A stretch of 12,958 bases of DNA from Nostoc sp. CHAB 5715. GTDB lineage: Bacteria > Cyanobacteriota > Cyanobacteriia > Cyanobacteriales > Nostocaceae. The stretch covers positions 1-12,958 of the forward strand of contig NZ_JAIVFR010000073.1 of assembly GCF_020829685.1 (NCBI RefSeq), given 5' to 3'. The notes beneath the pieces were generated by a model. The model was given only the letters and a program-made list of their open reading frames with translations, was not told the origin of the DNA and made no database searches. A program made the translations under genes and the position numbers. How positions within the stretch are numbered: the stretch's first letter is position 1; every line of letters starts with the position of its first letter. Below are positions 1-5,853 of the stretch, one piece after another.

Positions 1-82
1 AGGTTTTCTTAAAGTGTTTTTCAATCGCTTGGTAGGCGTAGTCCCCTAGAGTTTTTACCGTGGGTTGTGTGGCTAGTTTCAT
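1..82 (-). CDS. CHAD-domain protein, N-terminal fragment (window edge)
   Basis: An open frame runs leftward off the window from an ATG at 82-80, giving 27 codons that begin MKLATQPTVKTLGDYAYQAI. This start resembles the leader of cyanobacterial CHAD-domain proteins, in which a short 'TLGDYAY.AI.KHF' segment precedes the helical, His-rich polyphosphate-binding CHAD domain. The CHAD domain itself lies outside the window, so the assignment rests on the leader only. The gene diverges from the DUF3616 gene at 340, and two overlapping dyads (101-129) lie just upstream of the start. It could be another protein with a similar leader. Confidence 0.5.
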   Translation of the reverse strand, partial: MKLATQPTVKTLGDYAYQAIEKHFKKT

Positions 83-100
83 AATTGATCTTAAATGACG

Positions 101-129
101 ATTACCTCATGAGGTTATTGCATAATAAC
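101..129. promoter_or_regulatory. Two overlapping dyads in a divergent intergenic region
   Basis: ACCTCATGAGGT (104-115) is a perfect 12-bp palindrome that extends to 18 bp (101-118) with one mismatched pair. It overlaps GTTATT-GCAT-AATAAC (114-129). Both lie 20-50 bp upstream of the leftward start at 82 and about 210 bp before the DUF3616 start. The position suits an operator for the leftward gene, but no known regulator consensus is recognised. The rest of 83-339 is AT-rich with no gene. Confidence 0.35.
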
Positions 130-339
130 ATTAGTTAAAAATTTGTATCTACTGAGTATTATCAAGTATGTTGATGAGCATTAATACTTGCATCCTCTTA
201 GAGAAACATCCAATATCTATCAAAGGTCTAAAGAGCAGATTCATCCTGGCGATTTCATATATACGATAGCTTCTAAAAATATTTTGCATAATTAAATCAT
301 TTATTATGATAACATCATTAATCTTCCTGAAATCAAAAA

Positions 340-1407
340 ATGTCAAACTCAAATTTGCTCAATCAAGTTTTATTGACTTTTGTAGATAATTTTAAAGAAC
401 ATAGAGAAGACTTATCAGCGCTGCTGCTAACACACCAGAAATATTTATGGCTGGGTTCAGATGAAACTTCAACTATTGAACGTCTCTCTTTGGTTGATAC
501 TGATAAATTTACAGATCATCAGCAATTTCGGGTAGCAGAATTTATCAATTTACCTGCGCCAGAAGACCAAGAAATTGATATAGAAGGACTTGCTTACACA
601 GATTCTTATTTGTGGTTTGTTGGTTCTCATAGTTACAAACGTAAAAAACCGAAACCTGATAAAACCGATGCACAAAACTTTAAAAGGCTGACCAAAATTG
701 AATCAGAACCCAACCGTTACCTCTTAGGAAGGATTCCTTTGATAGATGGTAAGTTATTCTCATCTTGCCCACATCCCCAAAATCCAGATGTGCAATTGAA
801 TGCCGCTAAACTAGAGGTGACAAACCAGGGTAATTTGCTTCTTACTGCTTTAGCAGATGACGCCCATTTAGGCTTATTTATCAAGGCAGCAATTGCGGGA
901 AAAGATAATGGCTTTGATATTGAAGGAATAGGCATTTATCAAAACCGGATTTTTTTGGGTTTGCGCGGCCCTGTATTGCGGGGTTGGGCTGTAGTGCTGG
1001 AAATTGAGTTAGAAGATTCTAGCCCTGGAATTCTGAAACTGCGGCAAATTGGAGAAACGAAGGAGTTATATAAAAAGCATTTTATCTGGTTGAATGGTTT
1101 GGGAATTCGGGATTTGTGTGTAGATGGAAATGATTTGTTGATTTTAGCTGGGCCAACGATGGATTTAGATGGGCCCGTGCAAGTTTATCGCTGGATAAAT
1201 GGCGTTAACTTGCGAGAAAATGTCTTCAGCAATCCAGATTTTGTCCAAGATATTCCCTATGGAAATCGGGAAGATCATGCTGAGGGAATGACGCTGTTTC
1301 AGGATGTTGCTGGCATACCTTCGCTATTGGTAGTTTATGACTCTCCAGCAACAACTAGACTGGTGGGTGATAGTGGTGTAATAGCGGATGTGTTTAAGCT
1401 GGGATAA
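340..1407 (+). CDS. DUF3616 domain-containing protein
   Basis: This 355-residue protein matches the cyanobacterial DUF3616 family, whose function is unknown to me. No signal peptide or membrane segment is visible, so it is probably cytoplasmic. Three similar short motifs are spaced along the chain: DIEGLAY (about 80-86), DIEGIGI (about 193-199) and AEGMTLF (about 314-320). Such an 'xEGhxh' motif recurring in beta-rich sequence suggests a propeller-like fold resembling esterase-like phytase or SdiA-regulated folds; that is inference. The conserved stretch GLRGPVLRGWAVVLEIE (207-223) is the strongest family signature. The ATG at 340 begins an uninterrupted frame; no strong Shine-Dalgarno is seen. 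The gene diverges from the CHAD-type gene and is convergent with the ferredoxin gene, 30 bp away. Confidence 0.75.
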   Translation: MSNSNLLNQVLLTFVDNFKEHREDLSALLLTHQKYLWLGSDETSTIERLSLVDTDKFTDHQQFRVAEFINLPAPEDQEIDIEGLAYTDSYLWFVGSHSYKRKKPKPDKTDAQNFKRLTKIESEPNRYLLGRIPLIDGKLFSSCPHPQNPDVQLNAAKLEVTNQGNLLLTALADDAHLGLFIKAAIAGKDNGFDIEGIGIYQNRIFLGLRGPVLRGWAVVLEIELEDSSPGILKLRQIGETKELYKKHFIWLNGLGIRDLCVDGNDLLILAGPTMDLDGPVQVYRWINGVNLRENVFSNPDFVQDIPYGNREDHAEGMTLFQDVAGIPSLLVVYDSPATTRLVGDSGVIADVFKLG

Positions 1408-1437
1408 TATGAATTTGAGATTTTAGATTTTGGATTG

Positions 1438-1842
1438 TTAAAGGTTAGTGGAGATTGCTTGTACAGGACAGGTGGGGATACACTGTTCGCAGACAATACA
1501 ACGCGATCGCGTGAATGTGAGTTTGTATGTCTCTGGGTGGAGGGTGAGGGCTTCGGTAGGACAAACCCCAGTACACAAACCACAGTGGACACACACATCC
1601 TCGTCGATCGCAATTTCGCCTAAGGTATAAGAAACATTAATATGGCGCGATCGCATCCACTCGATCGCCGCATCTAATTGATCGATATCTCCCAATAGTT
1701 CCACTACCAGGTTGCCAATTTGATTTGGGGCAACTTGAGCACGGATAATATTAGCAGCGACGTTAAACTCTTTGGCCAGTACGTAAGTGACTGGCATTTG
1801 TACGGCGCGTTTCGGGAAGGTAAGGGTTACTCGTTTTTTCAC
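1438..1842 (-). CDS. NIL-domain ferredoxin, 2[4Fe-4S]
   Basis: The 134-residue protein has two parts. Residues 1 to about 75 form a NIL domain, an ACT-like small-ligand fold also found at the C-terminus of methionine ABC transporter ATPases. Residues 76-134 form a bacterial-type 2[4Fe-4S] ferredoxin with both complete cluster motifs: C84-C87-C90-C94P and C115-C118-C121-C125P. It is probably a soluble electron carrier; the NIL domain may sense or bind a ligand, perhaps linked to sulfur or methionine metabolism (inference). The start is GTG at 1842-1840. The frame stays open upstream to a TGA at about 1928 but holds no ATG or TTG there, and MKKRVTLTFP is a natural family start. No clear Shine-Dalgarno is seen. 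The cupin gene lies 88 bp upstream on the same strand, so co-transcription is possible. Confidence 0.85.
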   Translation of the reverse strand: MKKRVTLTFPKRAVQMPVTYVLAKEFNVAANIIRAQVAPNQIGNLVVELLGDIDQLDAAIEWMRSRHINVSYTLGEIAIDEDVCVHCGLCTGVCPTEALTLHPETYKLTFTRSRCIVCEQCIPTCPVQAISTNL

Positions 1843-1930
1843 AGGTTTAGCAGAGGGTTTTTTCTGTTGTAGCGTATTGGGAGTTTTATGGCTCGAAAGA
1901 TAATTGCAAAAAAAGGCAGGAGAGTGTCAA

Positions 1931-2449
1931 TTATCTGTATTTAACTAATGACTGCTCCACCCTCAAAAATCGGGCAATTCCAGCTAAAACTCCGATCATC
2001 AGCTTTTGCACAAATACTGGTGGGCCAACGATGATGGTGTCTGCTTTCTTAATCAGCAAGGCAAATTGCAAGATATTTGTAGGCATTCCTTCCTTGTTTA
2101 CCTTTTTGTCGATCGCTAGTCCAAACATTGATCGCAAAAAATGCTCAAACTCGCCAGCCGCACGTACTTCAGAAGTAAAAGTCACCCAATTATCAGACGC
2201 ATTGCGGAAACTATGATGCACCCCAGCCGGAACCTGTAAAACTTCTCCTGCACGCAATACTTTGATATTTCCTTTCTGACCCACTTCCATCTCTAGTGAG
2301 CCACTCAAGACCTCAAAGATTTCTGTCTTAGTATCGTGGTAATGCAGAGGGCTACCTTGCGATCCCGGTGGCAACTCAAAATAAAATTTTACATACTCCC
2401 CATTGGTATCATGGGTTGAGCGAAGAATCGTCATGCGATCGCCTGTCAC
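1931..2449 (-). CDS. Cupin-domain protein, probably 5'-truncated
   Basis: Residues about 20-100 form a single cupin barrel with the metal-binding set H36-x-H38-x4-E43 and, in motif 2, PAGVHHSF with H78. This is the usual 3-His/1-Glu metal site. A hydrophobic tail (about 127-163) follows the barrel and is of unknown role; a substrate cannot be named. The GTG at 2449 is the first plausible start, but coding-like sequence continues upstream in frame (ending ...REQIENPV before TGDRM) into a palindromic repeat at 2528-2582, without any ATG, GTG or TTG before a TAG at about 2592-2590. ATT is the only near-start in that stretch. The original N-terminus may therefore have been lost, with translation now relying on the internal GTG or on ATG 2434. 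The ferredoxin gene follows on the same strand. Confidence 0.7.
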   Translation of the reverse strand: MTGDRMTILRSTHDTNGEYVKFYFELPPGSQGSPLHYHDTKTEIFEVLSGSLEMEVGQKGNIKVLRAGEVLQVPAGVHHSFRNASDNWVTFTSEVRAAGEFEHFLRSMFGLAIDKKVNKEGMPTNILQFALLIKKADTIIVGPPVFVQKLMIGVLAGIARFLRVEQSLVKYR

Positions 2450-2527
2450 AGGGTTCTCAATCTGTTCTCTATTTGAATCTGTGGTGAAGGTTACATCAGC
2501 AGCATCAGAGCGTAATTTTGCAGTAAT

Positions 2528-2582
2528 GTAGGGTGGGCTTTGCCCACCAAAACCCCGATATGGTGCGCAAAGCCCACCCTAC
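2528..2582. repeat. GTAGGGTGGGC-type palindromic repeat
   Basis: The arms 2528-2548 and 2562-2582 are 21 bp each and pair with one mismatch; the left arm begins GTAGGGTGGGCTTTGCCCAC. The loop is 13 bp. This type of interspersed palindrome is common in cyanobacterial genomes. It sits exactly between the coding-like 5' extension of the cupin gene and the remnant of the AraC gene, and so may mark a deletion or rearrangement junction. Confidence 0.8.
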
Positions 2583-2604
2583 GTGTATTTCAAAAATCAA
2601 ATAG

Positions 2605-3074
2605 GAGTCCTATAGCAACCTTGTTGTTCAGGCAATTTCTCAACATTTACAGGACTTACGCAAAAACTCTCTGCAACTCTTATTCCTTCTCCTGTCGGAG
2701 ACGCCAAGGGCGAACGTGTCCTTCGTGCCAACTCTTGGAGACGCACTCGCGTTCGCGGTTCGTTATTCCGTGACTCATGCGTAAGTCCTAATTTAAAAGG
2801 AGAAGTTCCAGCACTCAAGACCATTGCCCACAATCTAGCTATCAGCGTTCGTAACTTGCAGAGAAAACTGGAAACAGAGGGTACTTCATATCAACAACTC
2901 TTGGATGCAACACGCAAAGAATTAGCGCTACGACACCTTAAAAAAACAGATGCCCCAATACATGATGTGGCTTTTTTGCTAGGCTTTTCTGAACCGAGTG
3001 CATTTCACCGCGCCTTCAAGCGATGGACAGGAAAAACCCCACAAGCTTACAGGTCACTTGACTATAACAGTTGA
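2605..3074 (+). pseudogene. AraC-family regulator, C-terminal remnant split by a MITE-like element
   Basis: From about 2796 the frame reads GEVPALKTIAHNLAISVRNL and continues through two helix-turn-helix motifs: a first with RNLQRKLETEGTSYQQLLD and a second with IHDVAFLLGFSEPSAFHRAF, ending KRWTGKTPQAYR. This is a complete AraC/XylS DNA-binding domain. The preceding 2617-2649 encodes NLVVQAISQHL, the expected linker before that domain, in another frame. Between them lies a 141-bp inverted-repeat element flanked by ATTTA. Deleting the element plus one ATTTA joins QHL directly to KGEVPALK in one frame. The N-terminal ligand domain of about 200 residues is absent; a stop (TAG, 2602) and a palindromic repeat lie upstream. 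A short product from TTG 2856 is possible but would lack part of the first HTH. It was probably once a divergent regulator of the cupin gene (inference). Confidence 0.8.
2650..2790. mobile_element. MITE-like element A, 141 bp, TSD ATTTA
   Basis: Perfect 12-bp terminal inverted repeats AGGACTTACGCA (2651-2662) and TGCGTAAGTCCT (2778-2789) are each bordered by one outer base. Direct repeats ATTTA flank the element (2645-2649 and 2791-2795). The core holds GC-rich repeat fragments (GGAGACGC and GCGTTCGCG types) and no transposase. Insertion disrupts the AraC remnant and shifts its frame (146 bp net). Confidence 0.85.
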
Positions 3075-3092
3075 TTGTTATTAGTCAATGTC

Positions 3093-3128
3093 AAAAAAAG
3101 CGTAGGCGCAGCCCGCCGCGCCTACGCT
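3093..3128 (-). terminator. Intrinsic terminator of the DUF3386 gene
   Basis: Read leftward, a perfect 11-bp GC-rich stem (AGCGTAGGCGC, arms 3118-3128 and 3099-3109, loop 8) runs straight into a run of seven T (the A-run at 3093-3099 on the plus strand). It lies 25 bp past the DUF3386 stop and also separates that gene from the convergent AraC remnant. The stem sequence is itself a common cyanobacterial GCGTAGGCG-type repeat. Confidence 0.8.
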
Positions 3129-3152
3129 AATTTTTAGATTACAAAATACAGC

Positions 3153-3809
3153 TTAAGCAGCAACAGGTTCCAACAATTTAATATCAGAGAAGATAAATTC
3201 TTGAATAGAAACTTGTCCTGCTGTCTCGGTGCGAATCTCCCGACGATTTAGAATGAAATAGTCACCAACTTTTTCATATTCATCGATAAATTCGCTTCTA
3301 CCGCCCTTTTGTTCTCCAGTCTTGGGGTCATGGTACACAGAATCATAGCTGTGGGATAGGTAGCCTTCCCCGGTGTCGTGACTGCTGAAGGTGTCAATTG
3401 TCACATAAGTACCATGAATTAGACGGTGAACATGGCATACTTCATTATTGCGGACTTTGTATTTATCGCCCTCAGCCTTACCACCCATTAAAAGCTCAAC
3501 CGCACCAGTTTCGTCAGTTTTACCATAACTAAACGTATTGGCGCTGTGGGTGTCTTCAAAGCTGCGGCGGATGCGGTGAATTGCTATCTCCCAGGCTTGA
3601 CCATGAATTGCTTGCTTGGCCGACTCGTCATCTACACCCAAAACTTCCGCTTTGAGATTGGCGTTGATGATAACTTTGCCTGTAAACACTTTATGATCAT
3701 GCTTAAAGGTAATATTTGCGGTATAACCAGGGAAATTCTTGTCCCAAGTGTAGCGGTTCTCATAAGCAGCCCGGAAAAGTTCCTGAGCAGAGAGTTGTGT
3801 AACTGTCAT
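3153..3809 (-). CDS. DUF3386 family protein
   Basis: This 218-residue soluble protein closely resembles the conserved cyanobacterial/plastid-lineage DUF3386 family, whose function I do not know. Recognisable stretches are ELFRAAYENRYTWDKNFPGY at the N-terminus, AIHGQAWEIAIHRIRRSFED in the middle, and TFSSHDTGEGYLSHSYDSVY towards the C-terminus. No signal peptide or membrane segment is seen. The start is secure: ATG 3809-3807 is preceded by a strong Shine-Dalgarno, AGGAGAAG (3820-3813). The gene diverges from a GAF/LuxR regulator with about 100 bp between starts, so that regulator may control it (inference from arrangement only). A strong terminator follows. Confidence 0.75.
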   Translation of the reverse strand: MTVTQLSAQELFRAAYENRYTWDKNFPGYTANITFKHDHKVFTGKVIINANLKAEVLGVDDESAKQAIHGQAWEIAIHRIRRSFEDTHSANTFSYGKTDETGAVELLMGGKAEGDKYKVRNNEVCHVHRLIHGTYVTIDTFSSHDTGEGYLSHSYDSVYHDPKTGEQKGGRSEFIDEYEKVGDYFILNRREIRTETAGQVSIQEFIFSDIKLLEPVAA

Positions 3810-3909
3810 GTGCTTCTCCTAGTCGCTACTGTAATTAGCGTTTTAGTTTCCTTGGTATTAGCATAGAAGTAATTGTTGAGGCTTGGATAGTCCCCAACTG
3901 GGTACACTT

Positions 3910-4581
3910 ATGGTTAATTCTCTCCACGCCGTATTTGATGCGATCGCCAATGTCCAAAATGAGCAAGAATTAAGGCTAGCTCTCACGGATAAAATTGGTG
4001 AGCATTTTGGCGTGCAAAATTGGGGCATTTATTTCTTAGATGAGCAACCAACGGCCCAAATCGATGTTCAGGGCATTCCGGCAGTATGCTTAGAAAGCAA
4101 TCCAGTCGGGCGCTACGTGGTTGAGCGTCACGCTCCCGCCCATGAACAGTTATTATTATCACCAAAAGACTGGAAGCATTTTTGTTCGCGTTCCGATCAC
4201 GAACACGTAATGACTGGGCCAATTGTTTGCGATGGTCGTCTTGTCGGAACGCTTAACTTGGCTCGTGACAAGGGAAATCCTGCTTTTAATGGCAACGATT
4301 TAGCTGATTTGAGTGCCTTATGCATTCATTTATCAGCAAAAATGGCAACTCTACGGACAAAACCAAAAATATCCCATTCCCATTTAGTAAATCCTCTAAC
4401 AGCGCGTGAGTTAGAAATTGCTGAGTTAGTGGCGCAGGGATTAACAAACGCGGAAATTGGGGAAAAACTTTGGATTACCCAAAATTCCGTCAAACAAGCT
4501 TTGAAGAGGATGTTTCGTAAGTTAAAGGTTTCGGCGCGTGCAGAAATGGTGGCAAAGCTACAAGATATACAAGTTTCTTAA
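3910..4581 (+). CDS. GAF/LuxR-type transcriptional regulator
   Basis: The 223-residue protein has an N-terminal GAF-like sensory region (about 5-148, with GVQNWGIYFLDE and the C-terminal beta strand GRLVGTLNLAR) and a C-terminal LuxR/NarL helix-turn-helix (161-220). The HTH shows the classic LTARELEIAELVAQGLTNAE, then IGEKLWITQNSVKQALKRMF, then KLKVSARAEMV. There is no phospho-receiver domain, so the signal is probably a ligand or redox state read by the GAF region. ATG 3910 was chosen because the frame upstream reaches only a TTG at 3883 and MVNSLHAVFDAIANVQNEQE is a natural start; the ribosome site is weak either way. It diverges from the DUF3386 gene. Confidence 0.85.
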   Translation: MVNSLHAVFDAIANVQNEQELRLALTDKIGEHFGVQNWGIYFLDEQPTAQIDVQGIPAVCLESNPVGRYVVERHAPAHEQLLLSPKDWKHFCSRSDHEHVMTGPIVCDGRLVGTLNLARDKGNPAFNGNDLADLSALCIHLSAKMATLRTKPKISHSHLVNPLTARELEIAELVAQGLTNAEIGEKLWITQNSVKQALKRMFRKLKVSARAEMVAKLQDIQVS

Positions 4582-4652
4582 ACTCTTTATTCCCGAATTG
4601 TGAATGCGTGAATGCGTGAATTCGGAGCGAAGCGACGTGACCCCCTTTTTTT

Positions 4653-4682
4653 TGAGTACCCGTCTTAATCTGTCGGGACTCA
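4653..4682. repeat. Hairpin repeat, TGAGTACCCG / CGGGACTCA
   Basis: TGAGTACCCG (4653-4662) pairs with CGGGACTCA (4674-4682), with one bulged A and an 11-base loop. It lies about 70 bp past the LuxR-type gene and follows a run of eight T (4646-4653), not the other way round, so it is a poor intrinsic terminator for the plus strand. The flanking 4582-4652 holds only short direct repeats (TGAATGCG twice). Confidence 0.5.
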
Positions 4683-4690
4683 GTTTAAAA

Positions 4691-4714
4691 CAGTTATCAG
4701 TTATCAGTTATCAG
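4691..4714. repeat. Heptamer tandem repeat (CAGTTAT)
   Basis: Three full copies of CAGTTAT plus a partial CAG. Short heptameric tandem repeats are characteristic of heterocystous cyanobacterial genomes. The stretch after it, 4715-4795, has no gene; it holds a small CACCTGTAGGTG palindrome. Confidence 0.8.
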
Positions 4715-4800
4715 TCCTCAAGGCATACTGTGGGGGATAAATGTTGCGCCACCAACGCCTGACACCTGTAGGTGGGGGACAAAAACTTGCGAGATAAATA

Positions 4801-4893
4801 TAGGACTTACGCAAAAAGTACTAAAAAGCTTAATTTATCGAACCGCCAAGAACGCCAAGAACGCCAAGAATCGTAGAGTTTGCGTAAGTCCTA
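4801..4893. mobile_element. MITE-like element B, 93 bp, TSD AAATA
   Basis: Perfect terminal inverted repeats TAGGACTTACGCA (4801-4813) and TGCGTAAGTCCTA (4881-4893), two bases longer if the adjacent AA/TT is counted. Direct repeats AAATA flank it at 4796-4800 and 4894-4898. The core contains CGCCAAGAA repeats and AAGCTTAATTTATCGAACC. The same core appears inverted in element D, inside the nested element. There is no coding capacity. Confidence 0.85.
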
Positions 4894-4903
4894 AAATAGA
4901 TAA

Positions 4904-4930
4904 CTGTTCACTGTTCACTGTTCACTGTTA
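4904..4930. repeat. Heptamer tandem repeat (CTGTTCA)
   Basis: Three full copies of CTGTTCA and a degenerate fourth (CTGTTA). It begins 5 bp after the right-hand AAATA of element B. Confidence 0.8.
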
Positions 4931-5019
4931 ATCGAAGGCAATACGGTTTCATTCCCTCAAAGGCTCAAAAAAGACTTGTGTTGTGAACGAAAATACTTGT
5001 GTTGTGAACGAAAAGACTT

Positions 5020-5294
5020 CAGGACTTACGCAAACAATAGCTGAAATCCTTATTTTCAGGTAGGGGCAATTCATGAATTGCCTCTACAACGTGTATAGGA
5101 CTTACGCACACTCTACGAATTCTCGGCGTTCTTGGCGTCTTGGTGAACCAGCGCTGTAGGCGGGTTTCCCGCCGTAGGCGACTGGTGTTAGCGCAGCGTT
5201 AGCGACGAAGGAGCGTCACCCGAAGGGCGGTTCGATAAATTAAGCTTTTTCGTGATTTTTGCGTAAGTCCTGGTGTACTTTTGCGTAAGTCTTA
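5020..5294. mobile_element. MITE-like element C (outer of nested pair), TSD GACTT
   Basis: The left end is C-AGGACTTACGCA (5020-5032) and the right end TGCGTAAGTCTTA (5282-5294, one change from consensus). Direct repeats GACTT flank it at 5015-5019 and 5295-5299. Without the inner element and its duplicated 5 bp it is 93 bp, the size of element B. Its core is different: a CTGAAA/TTTCAG hairpin (5041-5059) and a 28-bp palindrome with one mismatched pair (5060-5087, GTAGGGGCAATTCA in its left arm). Confidence 0.85.
5096..5272. mobile_element. MITE-like element D (inner of nested pair), 177 bp, TSD GTGTA
   Basis: The left end is TAGGACTTACGCA (5096-5108) and the right end TGCGTAAGTCCT-G (5260-5272). 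Direct repeats GTGTA occur at 5091-5095 and 5273-5277, inside element C. The element matches element B in inverted orientation, with a net 84-bp GC-rich addition at about 5144-5228 that includes GGCGGGTTTCCCGCC. The lengths agree exactly: 177 minus 84 is 93. Confidence 0.85.
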
Positions 5295-5618
5295 GACTTG
5301 TGTTGTGAACGAAAGTACTTGTGTTCTGAACGAAAGTCCTTGTGTTGTGAACGAAAGTCCTTGTGTTCTGAACGAAAGTCCTTGTGTTCTGAATGAAAGT
5401 CCTTGTGTTGTGAACGAAAGTCCTTGTGTTCTGAACGAAAGTCCTTGTGTTCTGAACGAAAGTCCTTGTGTTCTGAACGAAAGTCCTTGTGTTCTGAACG
5501 AAAGTACTTGTGTGTACACTGTAGGCTTGCTAAGGGGAGGGGAGACGCACTTGCGTTCGCTATCGGCATCGCTTCTCAAAATTAGCATTCCTGAGATCTT
5601 GCACCAGTCCCAACAACC

Positions 5619-5732
5619 GCCTCAGAATGAATTCTGAGGCTAATAGCTAAAGTCTATCTATTGAAGACTGAACAAGGGTTTTAGTCCACTTTAGTGGACT
5701 TTAGCTATCAGCCCAGAAATTTATTTCTGGGC
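5619..5732. repeat. Composite palindromic repeat, about 114 bp
   Basis: The layout is symmetrical: hairpin GCCTCAGAAT-GA-ATTCTGAGGC (5619-5640), then TAGCTAAAGTC (5644-5654) with its inverse GACTTTAGCTA (5697-5707) enclosing an inner AGTCCACTTTAGTGGACT palindrome (5683-5700), then hairpin GCCCAGAAAT-TT-ATTTCTGGGC (5711-5732). All arms are perfect. It resembles interspersed repeats I associate with filamentous cyanobacteria. No gene is present; 5733-5853 is AT-rich leader for the TPR gene. Confidence 0.8.
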
Positions 5733-5853
5733 GGGCGATGGTGCTAATCAAGAATGCTGCAAGATATCAGGACTTTTATGGCAAAATAAAAATTTTTGTA
5801 AAAAACTTTTTATAAAGTAAATTTAACTGAAAGTGTTGCAAGTCAGAAAATCA

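Larger units (their letters stand above)
4973..5516. repeat. 21-bp tandem array I, interrupted by a nested element
   Basis: The unit is GAACGAAAGTCCTTGTGTTC followed by T. Units begin at 4985, 5006 (split by the insertion) and then every 21 bp from 5307 to 5496, giving twelve units plus a leading partial one (4973-4984). Variants are mostly CC to AC at positions 11-12 and TTCT to TTGT at the end. Each unit is an imperfect palindrome: GAAC-GA-AAG-TC-CTT-GT-GTTC. Because 21 is a multiple of three the array is open in several frames on both strands, producing spurious Cys- or His-rich ORFs; I see no evidence that it is translated. Confidence 0.9.

Noticed and set aside
149..352. 67-codon minus-strand ORF overlapping the DUF3616 start
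   Set aside because: AT-rich, no recognisable domain, no ribosome site, and it overlaps the real gene start.
1335..1630. Several short ORFs overlapping the DUF3616/ferredoxin junction
   Set aside because: Shadows of the ferredoxin and DUF3616 genes in other frames; the ferredoxin cysteine motifs decide the true frame.
2540..2833. Opposed ORFs of 77 and 78 codons across the cupin/AraC junction
   Set aside because: Both run through the palindromic repeat and element A and have Arg/Ser-rich, non-protein-like composition.
4973..5516. CRISPR array
   Set aside because: Units are contiguous 21-mers with no unique spacers, and no cas gene is present. The same applies to 12164-12372.
5240..5637. 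Overlapping ORFs on both strands with seven-residue repeats (ESPCVLN or SEHKDFR type)
   Set aside because: They are read-throughs of the 21-bp array and adjoining repeats; three frames are open only because the period is a multiple of three, and no start or ribosome site supports them.
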